The notes below the pieces were generated by a model. It was not told the origin of the DNA, did not search any database, and saw only the letters and a program-made list of their open reading frames with translations. Below, piece by piece: positions 31,623 to 44,500 of a stretch of 64,000 nt of DNA. The position numbers and the translations under genes were made by a program. Position 1 is the stretch's first letter. Each line of letters starts with the position of its first letter. The stretch lies in assembly GCA_032207245.1 (NCBI GenBank), contig CM063507.1, positions 97,433,525-97,497,524 on the forward strand, read 5' to 3'. This stretch comes from Pardosa pseudoannulata. Lineage: Eukaryota > Arthropoda > Arachnida > Araneae > Lycosidae.

Positions 31623-33602
31623 ATGGATAACAGTGATATAAACCATTTTATTGTATTAGATTCAAAGGAAAATCCTTTTGCATCTAATATTTGTAACAAA
31701 TCATTTTCTCAAAAATATGACTTTGATAAGCATTTGTGTTCAAATGTTCCCCCAAAAAATTGTGCTTGTGATGTATGTAAAAAAGTATTTTCTGGGAGTT
31801 CTCAATTAATAATACACTGTCATTCCCATACTGGGGAGAAGCCATTTTCTTGTGAGATGTGTAAGAAAACATTTTCTGAGAATTTTAACTTGAAAATACA
31901 TCTTCGTACCCATACTGGCCAGAAACCATTTTCTTGTGTTGTATGTAAGAAAGCATTTACTTCTAATGCTTATTTAAAATTACATCTTCGTTTTCATACT
32001 GGGGAGAAACCATTTTCTTGTGATGTGTGTAAGAAAGCATTTACTCTGAAATCTAAATTAAAAAGGCATTGCTTTTCCCATACTGGTGAGAAACCTTTTT
32101 CTTGTGATGTATGTAAAAAAGCATTTTCTCAGAATTCAAACTTGAAAGCACATGTTCTTTCTCATACTGGTGAAAAACCATTTTCTTGTGATGTATGTAA
32201 GAAAGCATTTTCTCAGAATTCATACTTGAAAGCACATGTTCATTCTCATACTGCTGAAAACCTATTTTCTTGTGATGTATGTAAGAAAGCATTTCCTCAG
32301 AAATCTAAATTAAAAAGACATTTTCTTTCCCATACTGGGGAGAAACCATTTTCTTGTGATGTATGTAAAAAAGCATTTTCTCAGAATTCAAACTTGAAAG
32401 CACATCTTCGTTCTCATACTGGTGAAAAACCATTTTCTTGTGATGTATGTAAGAAAGCATTTTCAGAGAGATCTAGCTTGATGAAACACCTTCGTTCCCA
32501 TACTGGTGAGAAACCATTTTCTTGTGATGTGTGTAAAAAAGCATTTTCTCAGAATTCACAATTGAAAGCACACCTTCGTTCTCATACTGGTGAAAAGCCA
32601 TTTTCTTCTGATGTGTATAAGAAAGAATTTTCTCAGAATTCAAACACGAATGCACACATTCATTCTCATACTGACAAGAAACAATTTTTTTGCTATGTAT
32701 GTAAGAAAGCTTTTTCTGAGAATTCTATATTAGAGAGACATATTCTGTCCCATAGTAGTGAAAGACCATTTTCTTGTGTTGTATGTAAGGAAGCATTTTC
32801 TGAGAAATCTATATTGATGAAACACCTTCGTTCCCATACTGGTGAGAAACCATTTTCTTGTGATGTATGTAAAAAACCATTTTCTCACAATTCACAATTG
32901 AAAGTACACTTTCGTTCTCATACTGGTGAAAAACCATTTTCTTGTAATGTATGTAATAGAGCATTTTCTCGGAAATCAGGCTTGATGAAACACCTTTGTT
33001 CCCATACTGGTGAGAAACCATTTTCTTGTGATGTGTGTAAGAAAGCATTTTCTCATAATTCATACTTAAAAGAACATTTTCATTCCCATACTGGTGAAAA
33101 ACCATTTTCTTGCTATCTATGCAAGAAAGCATTTTCTCAGAATTCTAAATTAAAAAGACATTTTCTTTCCCATACTGGTGAGAAACCATTTTCTTGTGAT
33201 GTATGTAAGAAAGCATTTTCTGAGAAATCTACCTTGATGAGACACTTTAGTTCCCATACTGGTGAGAAACCATATTCTTGTGATGTGTGTAAGAAAGCAT
33301 TTTCTGAGAAATCTAAGTTGATGAATCACCTTCGTTCCCATACTGGTGAGAAACCATTTTCTTGTGATGTTTGTAAGAAAGCATTTTCTGAGAAATCTAA
33401 CTTGATGAGACACGTTTGTACCCATACTGGTGAGAAACCATTTTTTTGTGATGTGTGTAAAAAAGCATTTTCTTGTAATTTAAACTTGAAAGCACACCTG
33501 TGTTCTAATACTGGTGAGAATCCATTTTCTAGTGATATATGTAATAAAGCATTTACTGAGAATTTGTATTTTGAGAAAGTTCTTCATTCTCAGTCTGGTT
33601 AG
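31623..33602 (+). CDS. C2H2 zinc-finger array protein B
   Basis: Predicted nuclear DNA-binding protein of 659 residues from the ATG in the conserved MDNSDINHF leader. An in-frame ATG at 31,530 would add 31 residues. It has one degenerate N-terminal module, ten canonical fingers, one module with both Cys lost (SSDVYKKEFSQNSN), nine more canonical fingers, a His-to-Asn finger (LCSNTGENPF) and a terminal Cys/His-poor module (SSDICNKAFTENLYF). It stops at TAG where genes A and C have GAG. Linkers are mostly TGEKPF. Helix positions are drawn from a few recurrent sets, such as SQNS.LKAH and SEKS.LMRH. It is the most intact member in the window. Confidence 0.87.
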   Translation: MDNSDINHFIVLDSKENPFASNICNKSFSQKYDFDKHLCSNVPPKNCACDVCKKVFSGSSQLIIHCHSHTGEKPFSCEMCKKTFSENFNLKIHLRTHTGQKPFSCVVCKKAFTSNAYLKLHLRFHTGEKPFSCDVCKKAFTLKSKLKRHCFSHTGEKPFSCDVCKKAFSQNSNLKAHVLSHTGEKPFSCDVCKKAFSQNSYLKAHVHSHTAENLFSCDVCKKAFPQKSKLKRHFLSHTGEKPFSCDVCKKAFSQNSNLKAHLRSHTGEKPFSCDVCKKAFSERSSLMKHLRSHTGEKPFSCDVCKKAFSQNSQLKAHLRSHTGEKPFSSDVYKKEFSQNSNTNAHIHSHTDKKQFFCYVCKKAFSENSILERHILSHSSERPFSCVVCKEAFSEKSILMKHLRSHTGEKPFSCDVCKKPFSHNSQLKVHFRSHTGEKPFSCNVCNRAFSRKSGLMKHLCSHTGEKPFSCDVCKKAFSHNSYLKEHFHSHTGEKPFSCYLCKKAFSQNSKLKRHFLSHTGEKPFSCDVCKKAFSEKSTLMRHFSSHTGEKPYSCDVCKKAFSEKSKLMNHLRSHTGEKPFSCDVCKKAFSEKSNLMRHVCTHTGEKPFFCDVCKKAFSCNLNLKAHLCSNTGENPFSSDICNKAFTENLYFEKVLHSQSG

Positions 33603-34330
33603 AAACCAATTTCTTTCAGTCATATGTAACAAAGCCTCTTCTAAAAATATTTCTTGAAATGTTCATATTTGTTCCTATAATTATCACAAACTATTTTCTT
33701 GAGATGTTTGTTAGAAAGCTTCTTCATGTCATACTAGCGAGAAACTATTTTCTTGTGATGTAAGTAAGAAAACATTTCCCCATTATTCTGTATTAAAATA
33801 CGTTTTCGTTCCCATACTGGTGAGAAACCATTTTCTTGTAATATATGTCATAAAGTATTTTCCTACATTTAGAGCTTGAAAAAAATCTTACCTAACCTTT
33901 TAAGAAACCGTTTTCTTCTCTGTATGTAATGAATATTTGCTAAAAAATAGACAAGTTCATCTTTGAATTCACTGTTAGTTAAAATCCTTTGCTATAAGGT
34001 ATTTAAGAAATCATTTGAAAAAGTTCATCGTAAATGTATGATTATTGAAATGTTTGCTGTAGCTTTAAAAAGGGTTAGTAAAAATATTTTTTACACAGGT
34101 CAACATTTTTTTATTTTAGTATAGACAATATTTGATGAATAATTATTTTTTTAAAATTTGTTTGTGCTTTTTTCGAATATTTTAATTTTGTTCTATTATT
34201 TTAAATTAGTTTTAAAAATAACGTTATTGTTGTGAGCTACTTAAAAAGGTGTGTTGACATTTTACTGAAATTTTGTTTTAAATGAGGTGTGGGAGAAATA
34301 AATGAATATATTTATAACGAACACATTTAT
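33603..34330 (+). pseudogene. Fossil fingers and 3' flank of gene B
   Basis: After the stop, finger remnants matching those after genes A and C continue to about 33,960 (a TTTTCTTGTAATATATGTCA module near 33,830). AT-rich flank homologous to 44,930-45,560 follows. The frame is broken repeatedly. Confidence 0.65.
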
Positions 34331-35591
34331 TATTGGATAAATTCCATAGAGAGAATGCAGCAGCGTGAGTAAAGTTTTCAATCTTTACATAGAACTGTGG
34401 CTTTTTTTTTGTGTTGCCACAACAGTGTAGTAATCAAGTCAGTTAAATTATAACATCCAAGACATTAAAAACTGCTTCCATTCGTTTTAAAAGATTGATA
34501 TTATGGGATGTTGCGGCTGCTCCAATTGCGCCAAACTGCTCCGATTTTAGATATCTGCTCCCAGCTGCTCCAAAAACGGTATTTTAGCAAAAATTGCGCC
34601 GAAACTGCGCCATTTTACAAATTTTTGTAGTTTTTGAACGTTTAGTAATTACGTTAGTTCTACGAAGCTAAGACGAATTTTTCCCGCCGAACGTCGCTGA
34701 ATAGTAGACTTTAGAGTGAATATGTCATATTTATTTTTCCTACTTACTTTGTCAGGTAAAAGTGCATGAAATAAGAAGAAAGAATTTCATTCTTCAGACA
34801 TACTGCTACTGTTTCGTACTACAGACTCAAGAAAAGAAATACGTTTATAGCATGTACAGCGATAGAAATTTTCCGCTTTTTGGTGAAGTTCTACTTGATT
34901 TCTACAGCCGATTTCTGCTCTCCTTTTTTGCAAATTTTAGTGCGCCTGTGAAAATTTCCAATTCCTTTAGTTTTTTTTTTTTTTTTAAATCTTGCTATTT
35001 CTAACTCTTTCGAAATTGGAAAGAAATTCGCTTATTGGTGAGACTATCATCACTTGATATGAGATTTCCATCCTCTGGGGGACCAATACTCTTCCCGAAA
35101 CGTAATGTTTGGAGCCTATTAAAAATAGTAATCAGATCGGGAAAATATGGAAATTTAACAATCTAGAATATTCAGATTTAATTATTTTTTTAATTTATTT
35201 TATTTTTTGTAAAGTCAATTTACAATTTTCCGCGCTTTACCACCGGGAAAAAATTCGTTTGAAATGAGCCTGCACAAACATGTCACAACAAGAATTTCCA
35301 GCACTGCCCGGATGCGGAAGTTAATATAACTTTTCCATACAAACGTGTCACAAAAATATCTTGACGCAGACCCCACCCAGCCTCTCGCGATTGAAGTTCC
35401 GTATTTGTGAATCGTCGAGGTTTTCCTCATTTCCGTGCGTCTCTCTCTTTTATTTATTTCCAATGTTTATCGGGATTCTTCATTTAGGACGAAATAACGA
35501 TTTCGCGATGTAGATAAATTGCTGTTTCCTGATATACCGCATGTTTCTCTCTCAGTGTCGCAAAATCGGACAGATGATGTTCAAATATCAG

Positions 35592-35763
35592 TTAGTTGGA
35601 ATGCTACGGTCTACTGTTCCGCTATACAAGGGCTAATGAGACCGTCACCTTCTGCTTAAAGCGGATTCGAATGACTACGAATATCCATACCAATAGTGGG
35701 ATTCGAAACCGCGAATTCCGGTACCGAATAGCAACGCTTTATCCATTCGGCCGTCGTTTGGTG
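35592..35763 (-). mobile_element. tRNA-derived SINE, nearly full length
   Basis: Reads GTTGGAATGCTACGGTCTAC, then AGGGCTAATGAGACCG, GGGATTCGAAACCGCGAATT and ATCCATTCGGCC. This is the reverse complement of the SINE at 63,457 including its B box (mutated to GGTTTCGAATCC) and A-box region. It is older than the unit D copy. Confidence 0.8.
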
Positions 35764-38205
35764 TTTATATAAAAGGACGTTTTATTACGCATGCGCTTTG
35801 TAACTAGAAGTTGTAAAATCGAAAAGATTATGTTTATATGTCGGAACGTGACTTTTAGGAACACTATACCTCGTATACTCTAATACTGTCATGATATCGG
35901 AAAGACGATTTCACATCAGAGTTCTCCGATCAGTTTAGCTATATAAGAGTTCGTTCACATCTTGATCCGAACTCAAAGTTTGGAAATCAGTGTCGCGATG
36001 GAGTACTCTTTATCGATATTTCACGATATATCGATACATCGCCCAGTCTTAATGCATACTGTAGTGAAATGCAAATTTAGTATAGCATCTTGTAAAGGAT
36101 ATAAAAGGATGCTGACTAATTTAAAAAAAATACAGCGAAATTAAAATAAATAAAGTTAGAGAAAAATAAGATGAATAATTTTTAATAACTATAATCATCA
36201 TACATCATCCGTCTTTAAAAACGTCATTTTTTTTGCCAAAAATCATATTTTTTTTTATTTCTCTATTGTAAAATTTCAACTTTTAGGCTTCTAAATCTGT
36301 TTTTGTTTTGTCTCTACGGCATTTTAAAGAAAAGTTACAGCTGTTTAAACATCAGTGACAGCAGTCAAAACAAAACGGAAGTAGCGACTTCGCAACCGGA
36401 AGTTGTGAATTTAAAGAGCATTTTTGGACAAAATTTTTAAATTTTCCTGAAGAATAGTTTAAACATTTTTCTAGTATTTTAAATAATTAGCAACTTGGCA
36501 ATTAGAAAGTTGTGAAGCAGGAAAGTGTGGGGAATTTTAAACATGTAGTTTAATTTTTTAATAGTTAAAGTTGCTTTCATAAACTTCAAATGCGTTTTTC
36601 TCAGAACGGTATTTTTAATAAAATATTGAAACTTGAAATGTAATTTCTCAAAAAGTTCTTAAAATATTTTGTTGAAAATTATTATGAATGCTTTTGATAG
36701 TATTTACTAGTAAATGACCTTAAAGCTTTAAAGTTTGATAATTTTTAATGATTTTACACTCATAGTTAGATATAAAGGTAAGGAAAATTCGTTAAAAATT
36801 CAATGTGTATGATTTTGAAGGACCGAAATTTTTTGGCAAATGTAAGCAAAGATTTTAGGTGATTCACTAGTCCAGTGTATAAGAAATATGTTGCATCAAA
36901 AATCTGGAAATAATTTAATGTATTAAGAGATTAGACCTTTTGAAAAAACCAATTTTTTTACTAAATTTTCTTCATTTATTAGAAATTTTATAAAAACTTC
37001 TCCATGAATAAATTTTTTAAGTGCAATTCTCTATGATAATATAAAAAATAATATAAAAACATGAACTAGTTTCTACATTTAAAGAAAAAAGTTCTCCAAA
37101 TGTAGACGGATACCTTAAATATTTAAATAGCTAATTATTTAATATAACAGTTGTAATTGGATGCCTAAAATTACTCATATCAGCATTGAAAGCTTCATTT
37201 TGTCTCATTATTTTTCAGTTTTTAATTATATTTAGTTAATTTAAAATAAAGTAGTTTAAATACAATTATTTTAGAAAAATAATTTAGAAATGAGGGAATA
37301 TTGGAGTGCATATTTTATGACCACCCTGGGTAATTTATTCTTGAAAGAGCATTAGGGGGAGAAGTCTTATGTATCACCTTGCAGAAGTTGTTCATGTAAA
37401 ATATTTTATCATTTTATTTTCCAAGTAAAATTTAAAAAAAAAATTTTTTTTACTTGGAATTGGGATTTTTAGGTTCATCAATTGTTTTGCAATAAATGGA
37501 GAGACGAAACTCATCAAAATAACTTTTAAAGGCTGGAGTAGCAATGCACAAAACTTCATCTATTTTTTGCTGTTCATTTTATCTTCTATTTACACCTCTT
37601 AATCTTTAAAGGGCATTTGTATCTTCATCTGTAAGTACTGTCTTTTGTCATGCAGTAGTGATGTTCATCTGCATCTTCCCACCTTGTGAATTATTCTCCT
37701 CTGTGCACTAATCCATGGTCAGAACTCAGCCAACATGTTGAAAGATAAAATTATCTTTACCACTAAGTACATTCTTTATGATCGTGACCAAAAAACACTT
37801 GATATATCTTTTACATTACATTGAAGGGAAAATGATGGCTTTCCTCTCCTATCGGTCCTTTCTTAGTACTATTTCATGTAATTTTGTGAATGAAAAGTAA
37901 ATATACTATTGATATTGCTTGTAATCATGTGTAATAACTCTTTAAGCATCATGCTGTAAAGAATGCTTTCTTGTTAACAAATAAATTCGTACTGAAGCTG
38001 TAATAAGGAATCTTACTAGTAATTCTCCAGCTTTGGTTTTTATTGCTAATACTTTGTTATAATCTTTTATATGATTATACTAATTACATAGAAATATATG
38101 TATATTGCATATACAAAACCAACAAACCATATCAAAAATTATTGAATATATGGCCATTCCGAATGCTATTAACCAATCATTCAAAAACTTAAGTTTATTT
38201 CTTAA
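35764..38205. other. Interior of the 3.8 kb insertion, no gene seen
   Basis: AT-rich with stops in all frames. Short open frames (for example 35,962-36,144) are not supported by motif or conservation. An AAATTTTTTTTAC palindromic A/T patch lies near 37,435. Confidence 0.5.
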
Positions 38206-38415
38206 ATCGTTACTTTAACTGCTACAAAAACACTATATCCTACTCCAAATCAAGATTTTGACTGCTACGAAAATGCTTTCTCCTGCTCCAAATTTAAAGT
38301 TTTGCTGCTACGAAAATGCTTTTTCCTGCTCACAAATTAGTAAAGTCAGTTAAATTATAACATCCAAGACATTAAAAACTGCTTCCATTCGTTTTAAAAG
38401 ATTGATATTATGGGA

Positions 38416-38859
38416 GAATATCACAATATTATCTATGTAGGTCTGCGCGAAGCTGCTGCAGTTTCTTCCCACCCTATTTATTTTTCTTAAAAGTACCTAA
38501 CGCCCAACCAAACCGAATGGTATAGGTGGATAAAATTATAAAGCCGTTTGAAATTATGATGTAATTAAAAAGAAAAGATCAAATATATATGAAATTTCAT
38601 ACCTATATATAATATGCTATTAAGAACTGAAGGAGAAACTAAATTCAATAATTACGACATTAACAATTGGTTAATAGTCTTTCGAGAATTTTGTGCTTTC
38701 AGAGAATTTGAAGACAGTATAAAGTTGATACATGTATTTCATCAGTTATCGATGTAGAACATTTTTTTTTTTTTTTTCACTGTGATCAGTCTCTTGTTCT
38801 TTGAATGTATCAGACTACACAAATTACTTGCATCAATATTGATGGAGCAGTTGCTAATA
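38416..38859 (+). repeat. 3' block of unit B (shared with unit C)
   Basis: GTCTGCGCGAAGCTGCTGCA, AACCAAACCGAATGG and ATTTTGTGCTTTCAGAGAAT match 46,300-46,735 (GTCTGCAAAAAGCCGCTGCA and so on). No gene is seen; a T run at 38,761-38,779 interrupts it. Confidence 0.75.
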
Positions 38860-39360
38860 GCATTCAGAGTAAAAAGATTCTTCAATTAGTTTTAGTCTTG
38901 TCCAGATAATATATAATTGCTTTTAAAATAAATTTCATGTGTTAATTGTTTAATTATATAGTGACAATGAACCTACATTATATGTAAGTTATATTAGAAT
39001 TTATTTTATTAAACTTATTAATTCACTTTTCATTTAATAGAAAAAATAAAATGGTATTGTAGACTAAGATTTACATAAAATTATGAAAGAAAGCAAAACA
39101 ACTGCTCCCATCTTAAATTAAAAGTGTGTAGTCCCTATATATAACTAAAAATAAACTTCACAAATGTAACAGGGTTGCTAAAAAAACTTTTAAAATTGTT
39201 TAAGTTCAAATTAATTTTATTAAGACTAATGATTAAGTTTTTGTTTTTCTATTTCTTGTCTTAATTAAAGGTAATGCACTTGGATATGACAAAACGTATT
39301 AAATATATGTAATAATAATGTTTTCATACCTTCTGAACAAACTCTTCACATGTGTTCATT
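38860..39360 (+). repeat. Left block of unit C (shared with unit D)
   Basis: Matches 61,550-62,290: CTTGTCCA, ACAATGAACCTACATTATAT, CATTTAATAG, AAGCAAAACAACTGCT and CTTCACATGTGTTCATTGTT in the same order. It lies exactly where units A and B have the promoter/exon 1 block. Confidence 0.75.
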
Positions 39361-40229
39361 GTTGACAGATAAAAAACTAGTTATTTATCAAAATCTTAAT
39401 ATATGAGCTAATATTTAAATAAATTAAAAACCAAGTACAAATGAAAGGTGAAGGACAAGATAATAGTTTTTACACGGTGCCTAGAATTTAATTTTAATCA
39501 TTTTCTTAATTTGGTTGTTTGTGATTTTAAGTATTTTCTCAGCTTTACCTTTTAATTTCACTCCTGCTACAAATATTTTATGAATTGTATCATTCAGGTA
39601 TTTTGCTTACATAAATATTTTTCATGAATTGTGTTAATAACCAGGTTATAAATATATATATATCCTTTCTTGTGTTATTTTCCAGTACGTCAAGTTTTTG
39701 ATTATACACTGTATTATTTAACTTACTGTTTTAAATTTTATAGAATTAAATTATTTGAGCTTTTCAATAAGTAGGCTACATGTTGTTACTCACAACTTTG
39801 ATAGGAGAAGAAACATATACCTTACATTTCTTATGGACCTAATTATTTCAAAATTGCTGCGAGTGTGCAAGATTTTATTTTTTGCAGTGAGGTATCAGTT
39901 ATGCATACTGATGATGTTGATGGTGCCATCTATCCATGCATTAAAAAACTTCATGCTTAAAAAAAGATCATAAAATGTTAAATAAAAGTAATTTGTAGTC
40001 TAAATCTATAATGTTATAAAATAAATATTTTTATTAATTTTGTTTAATTATCAATATTTTGCTTTAATCTAAAACATTAAATTAAGGACAATATTATGAA
40101 AAAGGGCAAAATGTTTAGAAAAGCTTGTGAAATTGTTGAGTATTTGCTATATATGCTATGTTACTATATAAGGGATTAACTATCCTATTAGTCCCAACTA
40201 ATTAAGAGAAAAACAAAGATTATGTTATA
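39361..40229 (+). repeat. Intronic block of unit C
   Basis: Copy of 29,440-30,250 and 62,291-63,170. An open frame at 39,755-39,973 is not preserved in the other copies. Confidence 0.75.
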
Positions 40230-40612
40230 CAAAAAATCATTAAATCTGTTTTAATTTATGCCTCAGAGACCATAACCATGATAATGTAAGAAAGGAAAGT
40301 CTTGGCAATTTTTTAAAGTGTATTTTTGGGGATGTTATGGAAAGCAACACCTGGGAAAAGAAATGTAACTTTGAATTATACAAAAGTTATAAACAGGATT
40401 ACACCACCAAGTCCATAAAATTTGCAGGAAGGAGATGGGATGGCCACCTCTTAAGAATGCATTCAGAGAGAACACCTATTAAGATCTTCAGTGTGACTCA
40501 TTTGTGTGAAAAATCAAGAAGCAGACCTATTGAAATATGGAGTAATGGAAACACTTCTTGGGAAAGCCCAGGCCCACAACGTGCTCACATGTCAATGTTG
40601 ATGATGATGACG
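40230..40612 (+). pseudogene. Non-LTR reverse-transcriptase C-terminus (unit C, best preserved)
   Basis: One frame from 40,337 reads MESNTWEKKCNFELYKSYKQ, then TTKSIKFAGRRWDGHLLRMH, then SERTPIKIFSVTHLCEKSRS, then RPIEIWSN. Upstream, LIYASETITM is visible in another frame (compare LLYGSETW in live elements). It ends in a GATGATGATGA run. It is a dead 3' fragment carried along by duplication of the zinc-finger unit. Confidence 0.75.
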
Positions 40613-41582
40613 CAATATCTTATTACAACTTTTATATAATTTCACAATATATTTACTATAATGTGTTCTTGTCTTAGTATATGTATGTTATTAAGTAGGA
40701 AAGCTAAATGAAATGTTCTCCGCATTTTGAATTATTTCAGTTTTGACTACATCCCATTTTAGAACTTACAATGACGTTGATTCTAGATTTTACTTATTTG
40801 CATTATTTCAGAATAACAGTAAAAAAATAAAAGTTTGCAATTTTATGAAAATTAACTTTCAATTGTTGATTTCTATAAAAAAGTTGGTTAGAACCTTTTT
40901 AAAATCACATTTTAGTTTTAGTCTGTAAAGTCAGCATTTTAAAACCTCTGACTAGTTTTCGTCCATCATAAAATAATAATAAAACAGCATTAAATCTCAG
41001 CTTCAAAACAGTTACTTACCCTTAAAATTACAATAATTATCTAGCATTTTGAAACTTAATCTTTCCAGCCACATTTGGAAAAACTAAGCAGTATAGTTTT
41101 TTTTCTTTTACAGGTTACATTCCTTTTAGACAGTTTCTCTGCAATTAGAACTGGAAGGTTCAACTGAATACTGAATTGATTTCTGTGTGCAAAAGACTTG
41201 TACTTCATTGAAGAAATATTTACATAAGTAAAAAATTATTGAGAAATAGATAGAATTCTGATATATGTTTTAAAAATAAAAAATATTTTATATGGCGGCT
41301 GTATTATAATCCTTTCATAATAAAATTGTCGACAAAATCTGCTCCATTGTGTTAAGTTTCGTCTTTGTGAGGTGCGAGATGAAAAATTTTATGTAATTAT
41401 AGGTAACAGACATTTGCTTAAATGTGGATGAAATATAAGAAAACTTATAAAAATAAAAGATGTAACATAATGTCTCAATTAATAATCATAGGCTTATGCA
41501 TTGTTTAGGAGTATATTTACAGGAAAGAACCTTCATAATAAATATGAAACACTTATTATTGAAAATATTATTTGTTGTTGAT
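40613..41582 (+). other. Intron end, acceptor and leader region of unit C
   Basis: Homologous to 30,626-31,622. The acceptor CTTTTACAG ends at 41,113. The MDNSG leader ATG at 41,583 hits stops after nine codons, because the sequence jumps from the leader into a late pseudo-finger (GATAGTAAAGCATTTACTGA). Confidence 0.55.
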
Positions 41583-44500
41583 ATGGATAACAGTGGTTTA
41601 ACCATTTTCTACTGATAGTAAAGCATTTACTGAGAATTCGAATTTTGAGGAAGATCTTCATTCTCAGTCTGGTGAGAAAACAATTTTTTTGTGAAGTATG
41701 TAAGAAAGCAATTTTTCGGAGATCTACCTTGATGGAACACCTTCGTTCTCATACAGGTGAAAAGCTATATACTTGTGCTGCATGTAAGAAAGCATTTTCT
41801 AAGATATCTAACTTGATGAAACACCATGGTTCCCATACTGGTGAGAAACTTTTTTCTAGTGATATATGTAATAAAGCATTTATGTGGAATTTGAATTTTG
41901 AGAAAGATCTTCATTCTCAGTCAGGTGAGAAACCATATTATTGTGAAGTATGTATGAAAGCATTTTCTGTGAAATCTAAGTTGATGAATCACTTTCGTTC
42001 CCATACTGGTGAGAAGCCATATTCTTGTGATGTATGTATGAAAGCATTTACTGTGAAATCTAAGTTGATGAATCACTTTCGTTCCCATACTGGTGAGAAA
42101 CCATTTTCTTGTGATGTATGTAAGAAAGCATTTTCTGGGAAATCTCACTTGATGAAACACATTCGTTCCCATATTGGTGAGAAACCATATTCTTGTGATG
42201 TATGTAAGAAAGCATTTTCTATGAAATATAAGTTGATGAATCACTTTCGTTCCCATACTGGTGAGAAACCATTTTCTTGTGATGTTTGTAAGAAAGCATT
42301 TTCCGACAAATCTACCTTGAAGAAACACCTTCGTACCCATACTGGTGAGAAACCATTTTCTTGTGATGTGTGTAAGAAAGCATTTTCTCAGAATTCACAC
42401 TTGAAAAGACACCTTTGTTGCAATACTGGTGAGAAACCATTTTCTAGTGATATATGTAATAAAGCATTTACTGAGAATTCGAATTTTGAGAAAGATCTTC
42501 ATTCTCAATCTGGTGAGAAACCAATTTCTTGTGATGTATGTAAGAAAACATTTTCTAAGAAATCTAACTTGATGAAACACCTTCGTTCCCATACTGGTGA
42601 GAAACCATTTTCTTGTGATGTATGTAAGAAAACATTTTCTTTTAAATCTACCTTGATGAAACACCTTCGTTCCCATATTGGTGAGAAATCATTTTCTTGT
42701 GATGTGTGTAAAAAAGAATTTTCTCAGAATTCAAACTTGAAAGCACACCTTTGTTCCAATACTAGTGAGAAAACTTTTTCTAGTGATATATGTAATAATG
42801 TATTTACTGAGAATTCGAATTTTGAGAAAGATCTTCATTCTCAATATGTTGAGAAACGAATTTTTTGTGATGTATGTAAGAAAACATTCTCTAAAAAATC
42901 TAACTTGATGAAACACCTTCGTACCCATACTGGTGAGAAACCATTTTCTTGTGATGTGTGTAAAAAAGCATTTTCTCAGAATTCACACTTGAAAAGACAC
43001 CTTTGTTCCAGTACTGGTGAGAAACCATTTTGTAGTGATATATGTAATAAAGCATTTACTGAGAATTCGAATTTTGAGAAAGATGTTCATTCTCAATCTG
43101 GTGAGAAACCAATTTCTTGTGATGTATGTAAGAAAACATTTTCTAAGAAATCTAACTTGATGGAACACCTTCGTTCCCATACTGGTGAAAAACCATTTTC
43201 TTGTGATGTATGTAAGAAAGCATTTTCTTTTAAATCTACCTTGATGAAACACCTTCGTACCCATACTGGTGAGAAACCATTTTCTTGTGATGTGTGTAAA
43301 AAAGAATTTTCTCTGAATTCAAACTTGAAAAGACACCTTTGTTTCAATACTGGTGAGAAACCATTTTCTAGTGATATTTGTAATAAAGCATTTACTCAGA
43401 ATTCGAATTTTGAGAAAGATGTTCATTCTCAGTCAGGTGAGAAACCATATTCTTGTGATGTATGTAAGAAAGAATTTTCACTGAAATCTAAATTAAAAAG
43501 ACATTTTCTTTCCCATACTGGTGAGAAACCCTTTTCTTGTGATGTATGTAAGAAAGCATTTTCTGAGAAATTTAACTTGATGAGACACATTCGTTCCCAT
43601 ACTGGTGAGAAACCATTTTCTTGTGATGTGTGTAAGAAAGCATTTTCTCAGAATTCAAACTTGAAAAGACACCTTTGTTCCAATACTGGTGAGAAACCAT
43701 TTTCTAGTGATATATGTAATAAAGCATTTACTGAGAATTCGAATTTTGAGAAAGATGTTCATTCTCAGTCAGGTGAGAAACCATATTCTTGTGATGTATG
43801 TAAGAAAGTATTTTCTCTTAAATCTAAATTAAAAAGACATTTTCTTTCCCATACTGGTGAGAAACCGTTTTCTTGTGATGTATGTAAGAAAGCATTTTCT
43901 GTGAAATTTAACTTGATGAGACACATTCGTTCCCATACTGGTGAGAAACCATTTTCTTGTGATGTGTGTAAAAAAGAATTTTCTCAGAATTCAAGCTTGA
44001 AAGCACACCTTTGTTCCAATACTTGTGAGAAACCATTTTCTAGTGATATATGTAGTAAAGCGTTTACTGAGAATTCGAAGTTTGAGAAAGATCTTCATTC
44101 TCATTCAGGTGAGAAACCATATTCTTGTGATATATGTAAAAAAGCATTTTCTGTGAAATCTGCCTTGATGAATCACCTTTGTTCCCATACTGGTTAGAAA
44201 CCATTTTCTTGTGATGTATGTAAGGAAGCATTTTCTGAGAAATCCACCTTGATGAGACACCTTCGTTCCCATACTGGTGAAAAACCATTTTCTTGTAATG
44301 TGTGTAAGAAAGCATTTTCTCAGAATTGAAACTTAAAATCACATCTTCATTCCCATACTGGCGAAAAACCATTTTCTTGCTATGTATGCAAGAAAGCATT
44401 TTCTCACAATTCTAAATTAAAAAGACATTTCCTTTCCCATACTGGTGAGAAACCATTTTCTTGTGATGTATGTAAGAAAGCATTTTCTTTGAAATCTACC

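Larger units (their letters stand above)
34436..38415. mobile_element. 3.8 kb insertion bounded by perfect 73-bp direct repeats
   Basis: The 73 bases at 34,436-34,508 (starting AAGTCAGTTAAATTATAACA, ending GATATTATGGGA) recur without mismatch at 38,343-38,415. The unit C counterpart at 46,230-46,265 has related sequence with no insertion, so 34,509-38,342 was added to unit B. Its left edge is rich in CTGCTCC and TTGCGCC words. Its right edge (38,210-38,335) holds about three ~47-bp units with CTGCTACGAAAATGCTTT and CCTGCTCC. No large ORF is present. A SINE is nested at 35,592-35,763. The class is unknown. Confidence 0.6.

Noticed and set aside
41645..41700. Intact N-terminus for array C
   Set aside because: The frame opens at TTG inside a pseudo-finger; the true leader ATG at 41,583 is out of frame and meets stops after nine codons.
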